A stretch of DNA of 38,949 nucleotides, taken from positions 1-38,949 of the forward strand of contig JALSJP010000032.1 of NCBI GenBank assembly GCA_026989265.1, in the 5' to 3' direction. The notes beneath the pieces are model-generated. The model was not told the DNA's origin. It did no database searches and was given only the letters and a program-made list of their open reading frames with translations. A program made the translations under genes and the position numbers. Position 1 is the stretch's first letter. Every line of letters starts with the position of its first letter. Positions 28,423 through 37,226 of this stretch are shown here, in pieces. The stretch is from Micavibrio sp. Its GTDB lineage: Bacteria > Pseudomonadota > Alphaproteobacteria > Micavibrionales > Micavibrionaceae.

Positions 28423-29643
28423 CTACACCGCTCCTTGCATAAGACCACCCATCATGGAATCCATGCTCATATTCATAACTGTTAAGGCATAAATAGCACT
28501 ACCAAATGCTATTACTAAAAACACCCCTGTCATAGCAAAGGCGATCCAAATAATAAACTTATGCCTAGTTCTAGCCGAGGCACTACGCATTTCAGCGATA
28601 GACTCCATCACTGTAGCAACTTGTCCCAAATCAGACAACCCCGCAATTTCAAGGCGCTCACTACGTGTTAACGGTTCGCGATCAAGCGCAGCACCCAAAC
28701 CAACCCCGCGCCCAAGATTATGGGCTGCTTCCAACCAATAAGCCGCAACTTCAGGGGATGAGGAAGCCTCGGCTGATTGCTCTAATGTATTATCAATAGG
28801 AACGCGCCCAATAAGCATTCTAGATGCTGCCATCATCGAATCAGCAAAAGCCAAATCACGTAAGTAAGATCCTATAAGGGGTATTTTTCGAACGACCCTT
28901 GCCGTTGACCAATCCCTCTTACCGCGATTTACCCAAAAGGAAAACACACACCATGCCATGAACACTCCAGAAGCAACTGAACTCCATATAAGCACATCCC
29001 ATACAAGCTCAAGATTATTAACAACGTCATTAAACTTAGCCCGCTCTGCCGCCTCGGTTGGCTCATTGTTTCTAAACCACCCAAGGATCATGTCCTTACC
29101 AGCCCAAAGAGAAGTCACAATAGTAAATACATCGAAGGCAAGCCATGACATAGTCCCAACAATAGCGCGAGTATTTTTACGTTTTTGTGTGATTGATTGA
29201 ATAGCATGCGGAATACCTTCTACAAGCCTATTTGCACGCTCTGATCCAGATAAAATAGCAAGCGTTCCATGATCAAAAATATTTAAAGCCTTCAATGCAT
29301 CAATAACGCCCAAACCCCGTGATAGTGCTTCACGAGCCGGAGCTAGAATATTTTGACGACGGGGATTTGTTTCGGCTTGAATAATCTTCCAAAGCGCAAC
29401 TCCGGGAGGAGTTGATGTTGCTCTAAATTGTATTCCGCGCAATAGCTGCACTTGCCACCAAGTTGAACGCGCCAAAAGACGCTCTAGTGATGATCTTGAA
29501 TATGGTCTTATATTAAGGACATAACCACCTTTTTTAGTAACAGCATCGCGTACATCTTCAATAGTGGGCAAATAAAATGTCTCGGTGGACTTTTTAGGGC
29601 CAGATGTTGTTTCGTAAGCTATTTCTGCCATCCATTGCTGCAT
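28423..29643 (-). CDS. Type IV pilus / type II secretion inner-membrane platform protein (GspF/PilR family)
   Basis: 406 residues. Two cytoplasmic GspF-type helical domains alternate with three hydrophobic segments (about 158-182, 212-238, 363-388). The second domain contains IGSYLRDLAFADSMMAASRM and LGAALDREPLTRSERLEIAG, matching the T2SF repeat pattern in which a small-side-chain helix precedes L-x-x-G-x-x-L-x-x-A. It works with the ATPase encoded immediately upstream (gap of six bases) to add pilin to the base. GAGGAG ribosome binding site. Closest by layout to the type IVb PilR branch. Confidence 0.82.
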   Translation of the reverse strand: MQQWMAEIAYETTSGPKKSTETFYLPTIEDVRDAVTKKGGYVLNIRPYSRSSLERLLARSTWWQVQLLRGIQFRATSTPPGVALWKIIQAETNPRRQNILAPAREALSRGLGVIDALKALNIFDHGTLAILSGSERANRLVEGIPHAIQSITQKRKNTRAIVGTMSWLAFDVFTIVTSLWAGKDMILGWFRNNEPTEAAERAKFNDVVNNLELVWDVLIWSSVASGVFMAWCVFSFWVNRGKRDWSTARVVRKIPLIGSYLRDLAFADSMMAASRMLIGRVPIDNTLEQSAEASSSPEVAAYWLEAAHNLGRGVGLGAALDREPLTRSERLEIAGLSDLGQVATVMESIAEMRSASARTRHKFIIWIAFAMTGVFLVIAFGSAIYALTVMNMSMDSMMGGLMQGAV

Positions 29644-29649
29644 AACATA

Positions 29650-31410
29650 TCACTCCTCAAGATGGGATATAGCAGCGATAGGATCAACTAACCCCGATAA
29701 GACAAGGTCGACCAGACCTTCTCTGCGAGTATGAACAATAATCCCATCTTCTTTAAGTATGTCATTAACATTACCTATCAAAGCTTCATAAACACTATTA
29801 CGCTGCCCCGCGCCCAAAGTGATAAGTAGTGCATCAAGCAGCAATGTTCTTCCAGAAATACCCGTGCGCCCGCAAAGATCACAGCCATTAGTGTTATGCT
29901 TACGCACCATAGAACAAGGATCAATCCCAAGCTGCTCAATCGCATGATCATCAAGAAATTCAGATGCTTTAACTTTATGAGCGCAGCCCTGACAAAGAGT
30001 TCTAACAAGGCGCTGATTTAAAATTGCTCCAACTTGCTGGGCTAGCGTATAGGTAGAAGAGCGCTCCCGCTCTGATGGCATTAAAGAGCGCAAACGCTCA
30101 AAAGTTTGCAAAGCTGTATCAGCATGGACTGTTGAGATAACCGTATGTCCAGATTCGGCGGCGCGAAGCGACGTTTCAACCGTATCACCATCACGCATCT
30201 CACCAATAACAATATAATCAGGATCATGACGCATAGCCGCGCGAATAAGATCGGCAAAGCCTCCGCCTGCCATATCAGGGCGCACCTGCCATTGCGTTGC
30301 ATAACGAAGCTCATATTCAATCGGATCTTCAATGGTTAAAACATGCCTGCGACGGCGATCAATCTGCTGCACACATGCATATAGTGTTGTGGTTTTACCA
30401 GAACCAGTAGGGCCTGATAGAAGTATCAAGCCGCCACCGCCTTTTATCTCAGGCGATAGCAATTTGGATAAATAATCCGCAACATCTTCATGACGGCGAA
30501 ATAAATCATCAAACCCTTTAAGAGCGGCACGATCAAGTAAGCGCAATGTTAGCTTTTCGCCATCTTGAGCCTGAGGCCCTGCAGCAACGCGAACATCAAT
30601 AGCGCGACCTTGCCATTGAAATCCAAAACGCCCGTCTTTTGGCGTAACGCGATCACCAAAATTCATTCCAGCATCACGTTTAAGCAAAGTAGTCAAACGC
30701 GCCATCGCGTCCGCGGGCAATAAATGCATAGGAATTAAATCACCATCAATTCGGTATTGTATCCAGTTAGGCGCATCAGGATTATTATCTTGAACAAGGT
30801 GAATATCAGAAGCTCGCATTTGCAAAGCTTCCGCCATAAGATCACGCTGAAATTGGTTTAGGAATAAACCATTATCTATATCAGCAATCCATAGAGATAA
30901 TGTTTTCTCGCAACGATCAGCCGACAAATCATGGACAGAGCGCAAAGTATCACTAAGCTCCTTACGATCCCAAATTTCTATTTCTACAGATGTAACATGA
31001 AAGCCACTTCGATTAGATATAGAAATTAATGTATCAATTTGCTTGTCATTCATTTCATGCAAAGAAGCAATGTGCAATGCACTGTCCCTTAGTGAAATAA
31101 GATGAACACCTAAAGGAAGCCAAGACTGCACGGGAAGCACCGCGCGCAGCTGATCACCTGTTGCTCTATCTTTGATTGTTTCATCATCAAGATCAGATAT
31201 AACCGCTGCTCCAGCCATATCTAAAAGCTGCTCGGTTGAGCGAGCAACACCTTGCTCAAGCATGAGCGCGCGCTCACGCTGCACCATATCAAGGTAACGA
31301 TCACGTCCTTCATTTAGGCGCGCGCGCCTACGTTTTAAAGAGCGTTCTTGAATGATTTTTTCCGAACGACCTTCACTTTTTAAATCTGACGCTTTTTCTG
31401 TATCTGTCAT
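29650..31410 (-). CDS. Pilus assembly/secretion ATPase, GspE/PilB/PilQ family
   Basis: 586 residues. A highly charged N-terminus (1-50) precedes an N-terminal domain, then the GspE catalytic core. Walker A GPTGSGKTTTLYA is near residue 335, the Asp box TIEDPIEY and Walker B DYIVIGEMRDGDTVE follow (near 398), with the His box STVHADT. A tetracysteine zinc site lies near 473-515 (LCQGC and CDLCG), typical of extension ATPases and absent from PilT retraction ATPases. It powers pilin polymerisation at the inner membrane. No retraction ATPase gene is in the window. Confidence 0.94.
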   Translation of the reverse strand: MTDTEKASDLKSEGRSEKIIQERSLKRRRARLNEGRDRYLDMVQRERALMLEQGVARSTEQLLDMAGAAVISDLDDETIKDRATGDQLRAVLPVQSWLPLGVHLISLRDSALHIASLHEMNDKQIDTLISISNRSGFHVTSVEIEIWDRKELSDTLRSVHDLSADRCEKTLSLWIADIDNGLFLNQFQRDLMAEALQMRASDIHLVQDNNPDAPNWIQYRIDGDLIPMHLLPADAMARLTTLLKRDAGMNFGDRVTPKDGRFGFQWQGRAIDVRVAAGPQAQDGEKLTLRLLDRAALKGFDDLFRRHEDVADYLSKLLSPEIKGGGGLILLSGPTGSGKTTTLYACVQQIDRRRRHVLTIEDPIEYELRYATQWQVRPDMAGGGFADLIRAAMRHDPDYIVIGEMRDGDTVETSLRAAESGHTVISTVHADTALQTFERLRSLMPSERERSSTYTLAQQVGAILNQRLVRTLCQGCAHKVKASEFLDDHAIEQLGIDPCSMVRKHNTNGCDLCGRTGISGRTLLLDALLITLGAGQRNSVYEALIGNVNDILKEDGIIVHTRREGLVDLVLSGLVDPIAAISHLEE

Positions 31411-31427
31411 TTAACTACTTAACTACC

Positions 31428-33071
31428 TTAATACTGGCTTACCACTCCAGAAGAGGGCGTTTGCGAAATTGAGTTCCTTTGCTGTGAAGCTGAACCACCC
31501 CTAGATAAAGCCGAACTATTGCGTGGCAATTTCCCTGAAATTCTATTAAGAGAAGATAGTGACCTATCAAATAAAAGCAGAACAACATCACCACCATTTG
31601 CAAACTCAATGCCGTTGCCTTGAATATTTATATCCCAAACAATTCCACCAAACATTACTTGCTCTTTGTTAGAAATTAAGCGACTTCCACCTGGACCATT
31701 AACAATTGCATGTCTTTTAGAAAAAGACGTTATTTTTAGACCATCAAGCGCGCTAACAGCATTGGTATTAGCAGCTACAGGATTTTGGCTATGTTTTCTA
31801 GGTTGCCTGGGCTTATCATTACCCACTTTAGATGCGCTTATGTCATCGCTTCCTAGAATATGTGTAACCGTAGATTTAGATAAAACGATCGCCTTTTGAT
31901 CCTGACTAACAACATCAAGAGACGTGCCGCGAATAGGAAGAACCAATATACCGCGCGCGCCATCATGCAAAATCTGCACATCATCAAGCAATGCACCAAT
32001 GCGAGTTGGCGACCATGTCAAAGTAAGCGGGCAAGCTTCCACAGGCTCTAAGACAACGCCAGCCGCGCAGCCGCTATTACTAATGCTAACACCATTATCA
32101 GAGCCCGAGATTTTTATGTCATTAAGAGTTAGAGAAGAATCCCCAGTATTAACCAAAGATACAGTGATAGTAGATGCAGAAGACACCTTCGCGCCAAACT
32201 GAATTTCAGTTTGTGACGACACTAAAAGCCCCTTACCTGGTACTTCTTCAGGAAATATATCTGCTCCACTAACAACGTCAGGAGAATAATCACCCGACAA
32301 AGAAACACTTGCAAGCCCTGTTGCACCGCTATGCTTAACAACTAAAACCCCCGTTGAAGGGCCTTTTTGCTTTGGCGCCCATGTCACAGTAGCAATACAT
32401 GCCTGCCCCGCCTGAAGCTCTAAGCAATCCGATTCAACTATATAGCCCGAGCGCTCCGATGAATTAATAAATACATCGGATATTTTAACCGCATTAGAAG
32501 TGATATTGCGCAAGATAATAGGCTCAACCATAGTTTGACCAGAAGCAAGAGTGCCAAAATCAAGCTCCGACGGAATAGTTTCAATATCACTAGAAAGCGA
32601 ATCAGAAGAATCACCATTTGATTCAATGCTCCCCGATAAAGTAGCCGTAACAAGGCGCGTACGCCCGCTATGCAGCATAAGCATTTCCAAACGCCATGCC
32701 CCAGCTTGCAAACCCTTAACTGAAATGGCAACCGCGCACTCCGCACCAGAAGGCAGAAGCTCGGCGCTACATTGATTTAAGGAAACATTTGCAGAAAGAT
32801 TAGATGAGGGATAAAGATTTATCTTACCTGTTTGAACAGGCTGCGCGCCCTCATTCCGAAACAAAACTACAACTTGTGAAGTTGCGCCAATAGGAACTGT
32901 TCCGCCATCTATATTATCCTCCACAGGAATAAGACCAACCGCCCCGCCGCCAGATACGCGCGTCCCAGGTGCATCAAAACCAGGATATTGGGCATAAGCA
33001 GGAAAACTGCCACCTAATATAATAAGGGCAGTAAAAAATAAAGATAAATTTTTAACACAATGCGAATGCAT
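31428..33071 (-). CDS. Secreted protein with Ig-like (choice-of-anchor/HYDIN-type) repeats in the pilus operon
   Basis: 547 residues with a Sec signal peptide (about 1-27, cleavage after PAYA). Three repeats of about 100 residues (roughly 60-150, 165-260, 283-380) share a pattern: E-L-D-F-G-x-L-x-x-G or P-I-G-A, then V-x-L-x-N, then a C-x-x-x-L-x-x-G-x-x-C pair and V-T-W-x-P. This is the ASPM/HYDIN-like beta-sandwich pattern. A Ser/Asn-rich linker leads to a small C-terminal domain (about 455-510) containing MFGGIVWDINIQG. It sits between the secretin and the ATPase, where type IVb operons often encode PilP-like or periplasmic accessory proteins. A role as periplasmic scaffold or surface adhesin is inference only. 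Confidence 0.7.
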   Translation of the reverse strand: MHSHCVKNLSLFFTALIILGGSFPAYAQYPGFDAPGTRVSGGGAVGLIPVEDNIDGGTVPIGATSQVVVLFRNEGAQPVQTGKINLYPSSNLSANVSLNQCSAELLPSGAECAVAISVKGLQAGAWRLEMLMLHSGRTRLVTATLSGSIESNGDSSDSLSSDIETIPSELDFGTLASGQTMVEPIILRNITSNAVKISDVFINSSERSGYIVESDCLELQAGQACIATVTWAPKQKGPSTGVLVVKHSGATGLASVSLSGDYSPDVVSGADIFPEEVPGKGLLVSSQTEIQFGAKVSSASTITVSLVNTGDSSLTLNDIKISGSDNGVSISNSGCAAGVVLEPVEACPLTLTWSPTRIGALLDDVQILHDGARGILVLPIRGTSLDVVSQDQKAIVLSKSTVTHILGSDDISASKVGNDKPRQPRKHSQNPVAANTNAVSALDGLKITSFSKRHAIVNGPGGSRLISNKEQVMFGGIVWDINIQGNGIEFANGGDVVLLLFDRSLSSLNRISGKLPRNSSALSRGGSASQQRNSISQTPSSGVVSQY

Positions 33072-33143
33072 AACTAAGAGATTTTACCCTGAACAGAGTT
33101 AAGATATTAAAAGGGCACAAGGAATGTAAGCATGCCGAATCAT

Positions 33144-33149
33144 ATTATA
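33144..33149 (-). promoter_or_regulatory. Perfect -10 hexamer upstream of the Ig-repeat gene
   Basis: TATAAT on the minus strand lies 73 bases before the ATG of the gene at 31428-33071, in a 134-base AT-rich gap. No convincing -35 sits 17 bases further upstream, so an internal operon promoter is only possible. Confidence 0.3.
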
Positions 33150-33205
33150 CACATATTTTTACAAAAAATATAGTCATGAGTTGATATGTTTTACGTCAAT
33201 GGGAA

Positions 33206-34678
33206 TCAATCAGATTTTACGACTAAAGGATACTTCACAACATCATGAGAAACAGGCTTAGAATTGTAAGCGTTCTGCGCCTTGCGTGCGTCATCTGCAT
33301 CGGATGTATAAACAATAACGCGAGGCTTTAACAAAAAGACTAATTCTGTATTTGATGTAGTAATAGTGCGTGACATAGGTAAAAACGGCGAATCAAAGCC
33401 AGCGCCAGACTTATCAAACTCATCACTTTCACGCACAAGACCAGCAATTAGCACCGAATCACCTGGTCTTATGCGGATTTGTGTTGAAAGCTCACGCTCA
33501 GTTGTTTCAGGTAATTGCAACGTCGTGCCATCAGCATCAAAGCTCTTAAAGCCCTTAAACTCATCCAAATTAATATCAATAGCCCCGTATACGGTAGCAT
33601 TATCCCAATTACTAGCGATTTTTAAAGTAAATCCAGTGTCAACAGTAGCAACCTCAGTAGAAACTGCCGTTTGACCATTGGTGGTGATAGTGCGCGTTAA
33701 AGCAGAAACATAATTGATGGTATCAGCCGCGCGCAAAGTAGCCTCAGCGCCAGAAAGAACAGTAATTTGCGGCTGTGATATTGTCTTAACCGCGCCATAC
33801 TCAGAAATAAACTTGAACACGTCATCGGAGCCGAAAGAAACTCCGCCCATCGTAGGCAGACCTATACTAATAGGATTAAACCCCGCGCCAGTAGAGCCAG
33901 ATATATCTATACCAGAGGCAAAACGACCTAGCTTGCCAATGCCTTGCCAATCAATACCTGCTGAGTTTCCATTATTAAGCGACACTTCCCAAATATAAAC
34001 CTCAAATATAATCAAGGCGGTACTAGCACGCACGCGCTGAAAATACCTTTCCACAAGGTCAGAAGTTCTGTTTGTTGCCTCATATATAATAGTGCGAGTT
34101 GCGCTTTCGGTTATTGGAGTGCTGCCCGTTATAGCCTTAACACCAGAAGCAATACTTGCTAGCACATCACTATCTCCGCCAATAGGAGGGATGGTCACAG
34201 TGAAAGTCTGTGTTTCTTTAACAGTTAATAATCCACCATCATAATAGCAGTACAAATCCGCCAAGCCGCATATTTTACCGACAACATCACTTAACTCTCC
34301 GCGCAAGTTGGTAACAGTTACCGTGCGCTCAAACCCCGCATCCGTCTCAAACGCCATCGGAATTTCGTAATCAGCTAAAATTAATTGCAAAGCGCCAGCA
34401 ACAGTTTCAGAACGAAGCTCAAAAGGGCCAACAATAGAATTTGGCAACCCCCCTCCAACCTGAGAAGATTTAGGAACAAGAACATCACTGCCTAACGGCA
34501 AGTAAATAACACTATCAGGCCTTTCATTAACAGATGCCTGCCTACCAGCAGCAAGAGCAGGTGATGGCACAGATAAATTTCGTGCAGCAGGAACATCGAC
34601 AGGAGCGCAAGACGCCACAAAAGACCCTGCAAGAGCCAAAGCAGTCAAACATATATATTTATATTTTACAAAACGCAT
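33206..34678 (-). CDS. Lipoprotein secretin of a type IVb-like pilus (PilN/BfpB class)
   Basis: About 490 residues. The lipoprotein signal MRFVKYKYICLTALALAGSF ends in VASC, giving an acylated cysteine. An STN/N0-like domain follows (about 85-160), then a secretin N-type region. The C-terminal secretin domain (about 300-465) carries SQPQITVLSGAEATLRA and RIRPGDSVLIAGLVRESD and ends FLLKPRVIVYT. It forms the outer-membrane channel for the fibre. The frame could open at TTG (34693), but the ATG at 34678 starts right at the signal peptide, so I prefer it although its ribosome binding site is weak. It is first of the structural genes, downstream of a receiver gene. Confidence 0.9.
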   Translation of the reverse strand: MRFVKYKYICLTALALAGSFVASCAPVDVPAARNLSVPSPALAAGRQASVNERPDSVIYLPLGSDVLVPKSSQVGGGLPNSIVGPFELRSETVAGALQLILADYEIPMAFETDAGFERTVTVTNLRGELSDVVGKICGLADLYCYYDGGLLTVKETQTFTVTIPPIGGDSDVLASIASGVKAITGSTPITESATRTIIYEATNRTSDLVERYFQRVRASTALIIFEVYIWEVSLNNGNSAGIDWQGIGKLGRFASGIDISGSTGAGFNPISIGLPTMGGVSFGSDDVFKFISEYGAVKTISQPQITVLSGAEATLRAADTINYVSALTRTITTNGQTAVSTEVATVDTGFTLKIASNWDNATVYGAIDINLDEFKGFKSFDADGTTLQLPETTERELSTQIRIRPGDSVLIAGLVRESDEFDKSGAGFDSPFLPMSRTITTSNTELVFLLKPRVIVYTSDADDARKAQNAYNSKPVSHDVVKYPLVVKSD

Positions 34679-34723
34679 AGGAATACAACCCAAAGATAAG
34701 TTCTTCGAATCATAACATTAAGA

Positions 34724-35104
34724 TTAATGTTTACCCAAGTGCAAAGTGCGAGAAATAATTTTAATCAACCGATCTTTTTGCACAGGCTTTTTTAATATAG
34801 CGCCGACACCTAACCTTGAGGCCTCACCCAATAAGTCAGGGTTATCGTCTCCTGTTACCAAAATAACGGGCATTGCTATATTGTCACCACGAATTGCTCT
34901 TATGAAATCAAAGCCATTTATAGGCTCCATCCTTACATCAACGATTGCAAGATCAAGGTTGCTTTGGCTAGATACAGCGTCCAAAGCCTGACCGCCGTCA
35001 CTGGACTCAAAAGTGTCATATCCATCATCATTTAAGAATTTACAAATTTGCATACGAACAAAATCATTATCTTCAACAACTAATATCTTGTGCTTACCTG
35101 ACAT
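34724..35104 (-). CDS. Single-domain response regulator (CheY-like receiver)
   Basis: 126 residues, one receiver domain with no output domain. Acid pair Glu11-Asp12, phosphoacceptor Asp56 in AIVDVRM, Thr84 and Lys106 (LKKP) are all present. GGAG precedes the ATG. It is the first gene of the pilus operon, 45 bases before the secretin start, so it probably regulates pilus assembly through protein contact or acts as a phosphorelay intermediate. The hybrid kinase at 22728-24665, with an HPt domain, is the only kinase in the window and a natural candidate partner. Confidence 0.9.
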   Translation of the reverse strand: MSGKHKILVVEDNDFVRMQICKFLNDDGYDTFESSDGGQALDAVSSQSNLDLAIVDVRMEPINGFDFIRAIRGDNIAMPVILVTGDDNPDLLGEASRLGVGAILKKPVQKDRLIKIISRTLHLGKH

Positions 35105-35172
35105 ATATTAAACTCCAATCGCACTAATATTAGCAAATAACAATAAACAATGTGATAATAATAGATAAAATA

Positions 35173-35181
35173 TGATATAAA
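35173..35181 (+). promoter_or_regulatory. Extended -10 element almost at the prepilin peptidase start codon
   Basis: TGA-TATAAA (35173-35181) fits an extended -10 (TGnTATAAT). The expected transcription start, about seven bases downstream, coincides with the ATG at 35189. No Shine-Dalgarno precedes the ATG. Together these suggest a leaderless transcript. Confidence 0.45.
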
Positions 35182-35188
35182 ATCCAGC

Positions 35189-35677
35189 ATGGATATAATC
35201 ATTACTATTGCATGCCTGGCAAGCGCTTTATTATTTCTTGCTTTATTATTTCTTATAGATTTAAAAACTAGATTATTGCCGAATAAATATGTTGCTGGAT
35301 TTTTTCTAAGCGGCCTAATTTTCCATGCTGTAAATAAATTCCAATTTATTGCGCCCTTGGATATGTTATTAGGAATTATATCAGGTGCAGGATTATTGTT
35401 AATCATCAGATATATTGCCAATAAAATATATAAACAAGACACATTAGGGCTTGGTGATGTTAAATTGATGGGCGCAGCGGGCGCATGGCTAGGGTTTGAG
35501 TATATATTCCTTGCCTTAAGCCTTGGAGCATTTGCAGGATTAATTCATGGCTTTATATATGGGCGTTATAAAAAAATTGAGCTATCAAAACTTTCAATCC
35601 CCGCAGGCCCTGCTTTCATTTTCGGAATAATTATAGTTGGCATTATCAAATTTCAAATGCTAATAACTATATTATGA
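35189..35677 (+). CDS. Prepilin peptidase, A24 family (CpaA/TadV-like short form)
   Basis: 162 residues, almost entirely hydrophobic with about five to six transmembrane helices. The aspartate protease residues are Asp24 in LIDLKTRLLPN and Asp90 in the family signature GLGDVKLMGA. It lacks the N-terminal methyltransferase domain with CxxC pairs found in full-length PilD, so it belongs to the short class. It presumably cleaves the prepilin-like proteins of the divergent operon. The last four bases overlap the pyrB start (ATGA), so it is translationally coupled to a housekeeping pathway gene. Confidence 0.93.
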   Translation: MDIIITIACLASALLFLALLFLIDLKTRLLPNKYVAGFFLSGLIFHAVNKFQFIAPLDMLLGIISGAGLLLIIRYIANKIYKQDTLGLGDVKLMGAAGAWLGFEYIFLALSLGAFAGLIHGFIYGRYKKIELSKLSIPAGPAFIFGIIIVGIIKFQMLITIL

Positions 35678-36582
35678 AGCATTTACTTGGAATTGATGAG
35701 CTATCCCCTGAAGGAATTCAAGATATTATTAACCGCGCGGATTACTATGCGCGGGCGCTTGTTGATGGGCGATGGGATCGCAATAAGCTGCAAAATAAAA
35801 TAATTCTAACACTATTTTTTGAAAGCTCAACGCGCACGCTAACATCATTTGATATTGCGGCAAAACGCCTTGGTGCTGGCGTTGTAAACTGGAACGCTAG
35901 CATAAGCGCCCTTAGCAAAGACGAAAGCTTTTCCGATACTATAGACACATTAAGCGCGATGCAGCCCGATGCTATTATTATCCGCCATAGTGAGTATGGC
36001 GCGCCAAATTTTGTGGCTAATCGCGTAGATTGCACCGTCATAAATGCAGGTGATAGCTGGCGCGAGCACCCTTCCCAAGCCTTGCTTGACGCTCTTACAA
36101 TTATGCAAGAAAAAGGCAAACTAGAAGGTCTAACCATTTCCATTTGCGGAGATGTAGCCCATAGTAGGGTTGCTAGCTCTAATGCTAAGCTACTTACGAA
36201 AATGGGGGCAAATGTAAGATTTGTTGCACCAGAATTTCTTATGCCGCAAAAACTTCCTTGCGAGAGCATTAAGTGTTTCGATAATCTTGAAGATGGCATA
36301 GCCGGCGCGGACGTTGTCATGATGCTTCGCATTCAAAAAGAGCGCATGGATAGGGGCGATATCCCAAGTGACGCAGCTTATTTCAATAATCATGGTCTAA
36401 CGTTGGAACGCCTAAAACATGCTAAGCCAGATGCAATCATAATGCATCCTGGCCCTATGAATAGGGGCGTTGAAATTGCCGATGAGGTTGCGGACGACCC
36501 TACGCGCTCTATGATGAAAGCTCAAGTAGCTAACGGAATACCTACGCGCATGGCTATCTTAGATATATTGATGGGCGGGTAA
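35674..36582 (+). CDS. pyrB: Aspartate carbamoyltransferase catalytic subunit
   Basis: 302 residues; condenses carbamoyl phosphate with aspartate in pyrimidine synthesis. Carbamoyl-phosphate-binding STRT is at residues 52-55, the SKDESFSDT segment carries the active-site Lys, and HPSQALLDALTI and HPGPMNRGVEI complete the active site. The ATG overlaps the stop of the prepilin peptidase gene. In many alphaproteobacteria pyrC follows; here plsY begins two bases after the pyrB stop instead, so pyrC is missing from this locus. Confidence 0.96.
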   Translation: MKHLLGIDELSPEGIQDIINRADYYARALVDGRWDRNKLQNKIILTLFFESSTRTLTSFDIAAKRLGAGVVNWNASISALSKDESFSDTIDTLSAMQPDAIIIRHSEYGAPNFVANRVDCTVINAGDSWREHPSQALLDALTIMQEKGKLEGLTISICGDVAHSRVASSNAKLLTKMGANVRFVAPEFLMPQKLPCESIKCFDNLEDGIAGADVVMMLRIQKERMDRGDIPSDAAYFNNHGLTLERLKHAKPDAIIMHPGPMNRGVEIADEVADDPTRSMMKAQVANGIPTRMAILDILMGG

Positions 36583-36584
36583 TA

Positions 36585-37226
36585 ATGTTTTTAGTTATGG
36601 CTCCAATTCTATTAGTAATCGGGTATTTCATAGGATCCATTCCCTTTGGTCTATTGCTTACAAAATTCTTTGCAAAGCAAGATATTCGCAAAATTGGCTC
36701 GGGTAATATCGGCACTACTAATGTTTTGCGCACTGGTAGTAAAAAACTAGCCATAGCTACATTAATTCTTGATGCTGGAAAAGGCGCGATTTTAATTCTA
36801 CTACTTATAGATATAAATGCCAATGATCCAGCAGTCCCGCATTACTTTGGGAATTTGATGGCTCTTGTAATTGGGTTAGGCGCGGTTATCGGTCATTGTT
36901 TCCCTATATGGCTGAAATTCAAGGGCGGAAAAGGCGTGGCGACTAGCCTTGGAGTATTGCTTGCCGCCGTACCTTATGCGGGTTTAGCTGCATTTGCGGC
37001 GTGGATAATTGCCGCTGCAATATTTAGAATATCATCACTTGCCGCGCTTATTGCCGCAACTATAGCGCCGATAGTCACTCTGCTTATATATGGGCAAGAA
37101 GCAGCGATGATTTGCGCTTTCATAACTTTATTGGTATTTGTGCGTCATAAAGAAAATATAGGGCGCATTGTAGCAGGCACAGAGCCAAAAATTGGAGGAA
37201 AGAAAGATGTTATTCAAACAAAATAA
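36585..37226 (+). CDS. plsY: Glycerol-3-phosphate acyltransferase PlsY
   Basis: 213 residues, inner-membrane enzyme that acylates glycerol-3-phosphate from acyl-phosphate to make lysophosphatidate. It has GSIPFGLLLTK, the GSGNIGTTNVLRT motif 1, the DAGKGA segment, and GHCFPIWLKFKGGKGVATSLG motif region, with about five transmembrane helices. The C-terminal tail is longer and more hydrophilic than in minimal PlsY. Its 3' end overlaps the dprA start by 20 bases. Part of the pyrB-plsY-dprA-topA block. Confidence 0.95.
   Translation: MFLVMAPILLVIGYFIGSIPFGLLLTKFFAKQDIRKIGSGNIGTTNVLRTGSKKLAIATLILDAGKGAILILLLIDINANDPAVPHYFGNLMALVIGLGAVIGHCFPIWLKFKGGKGVATSLGVLLAAVPYAGLAAFAAWIIAAAIFRISSLAALIAATIAPIVTLLIYGQEAAMICAFITLLVFVRHKENIGRIVAGTEPKIGGKKDVIQTK

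Noticed and set aside
34679-34693. Upstream TTG start for the secretin (five extra residues)
   Set aside because: The ATG at 34678 begins directly with the lipoprotein signal; the extra residues add a cysteine and proline before it without a clear gain.
35745-36332. 195-codon frame on the minus strand inside pyrB
   Set aside because: Antisense shadow; pyrB is certain and the frame shows no family features.
37192-37206. TTG start of dprA five codons upstream
   Set aside because: The GGAGG ribosome binding site lies within those codons and points to the ATG at 37207.
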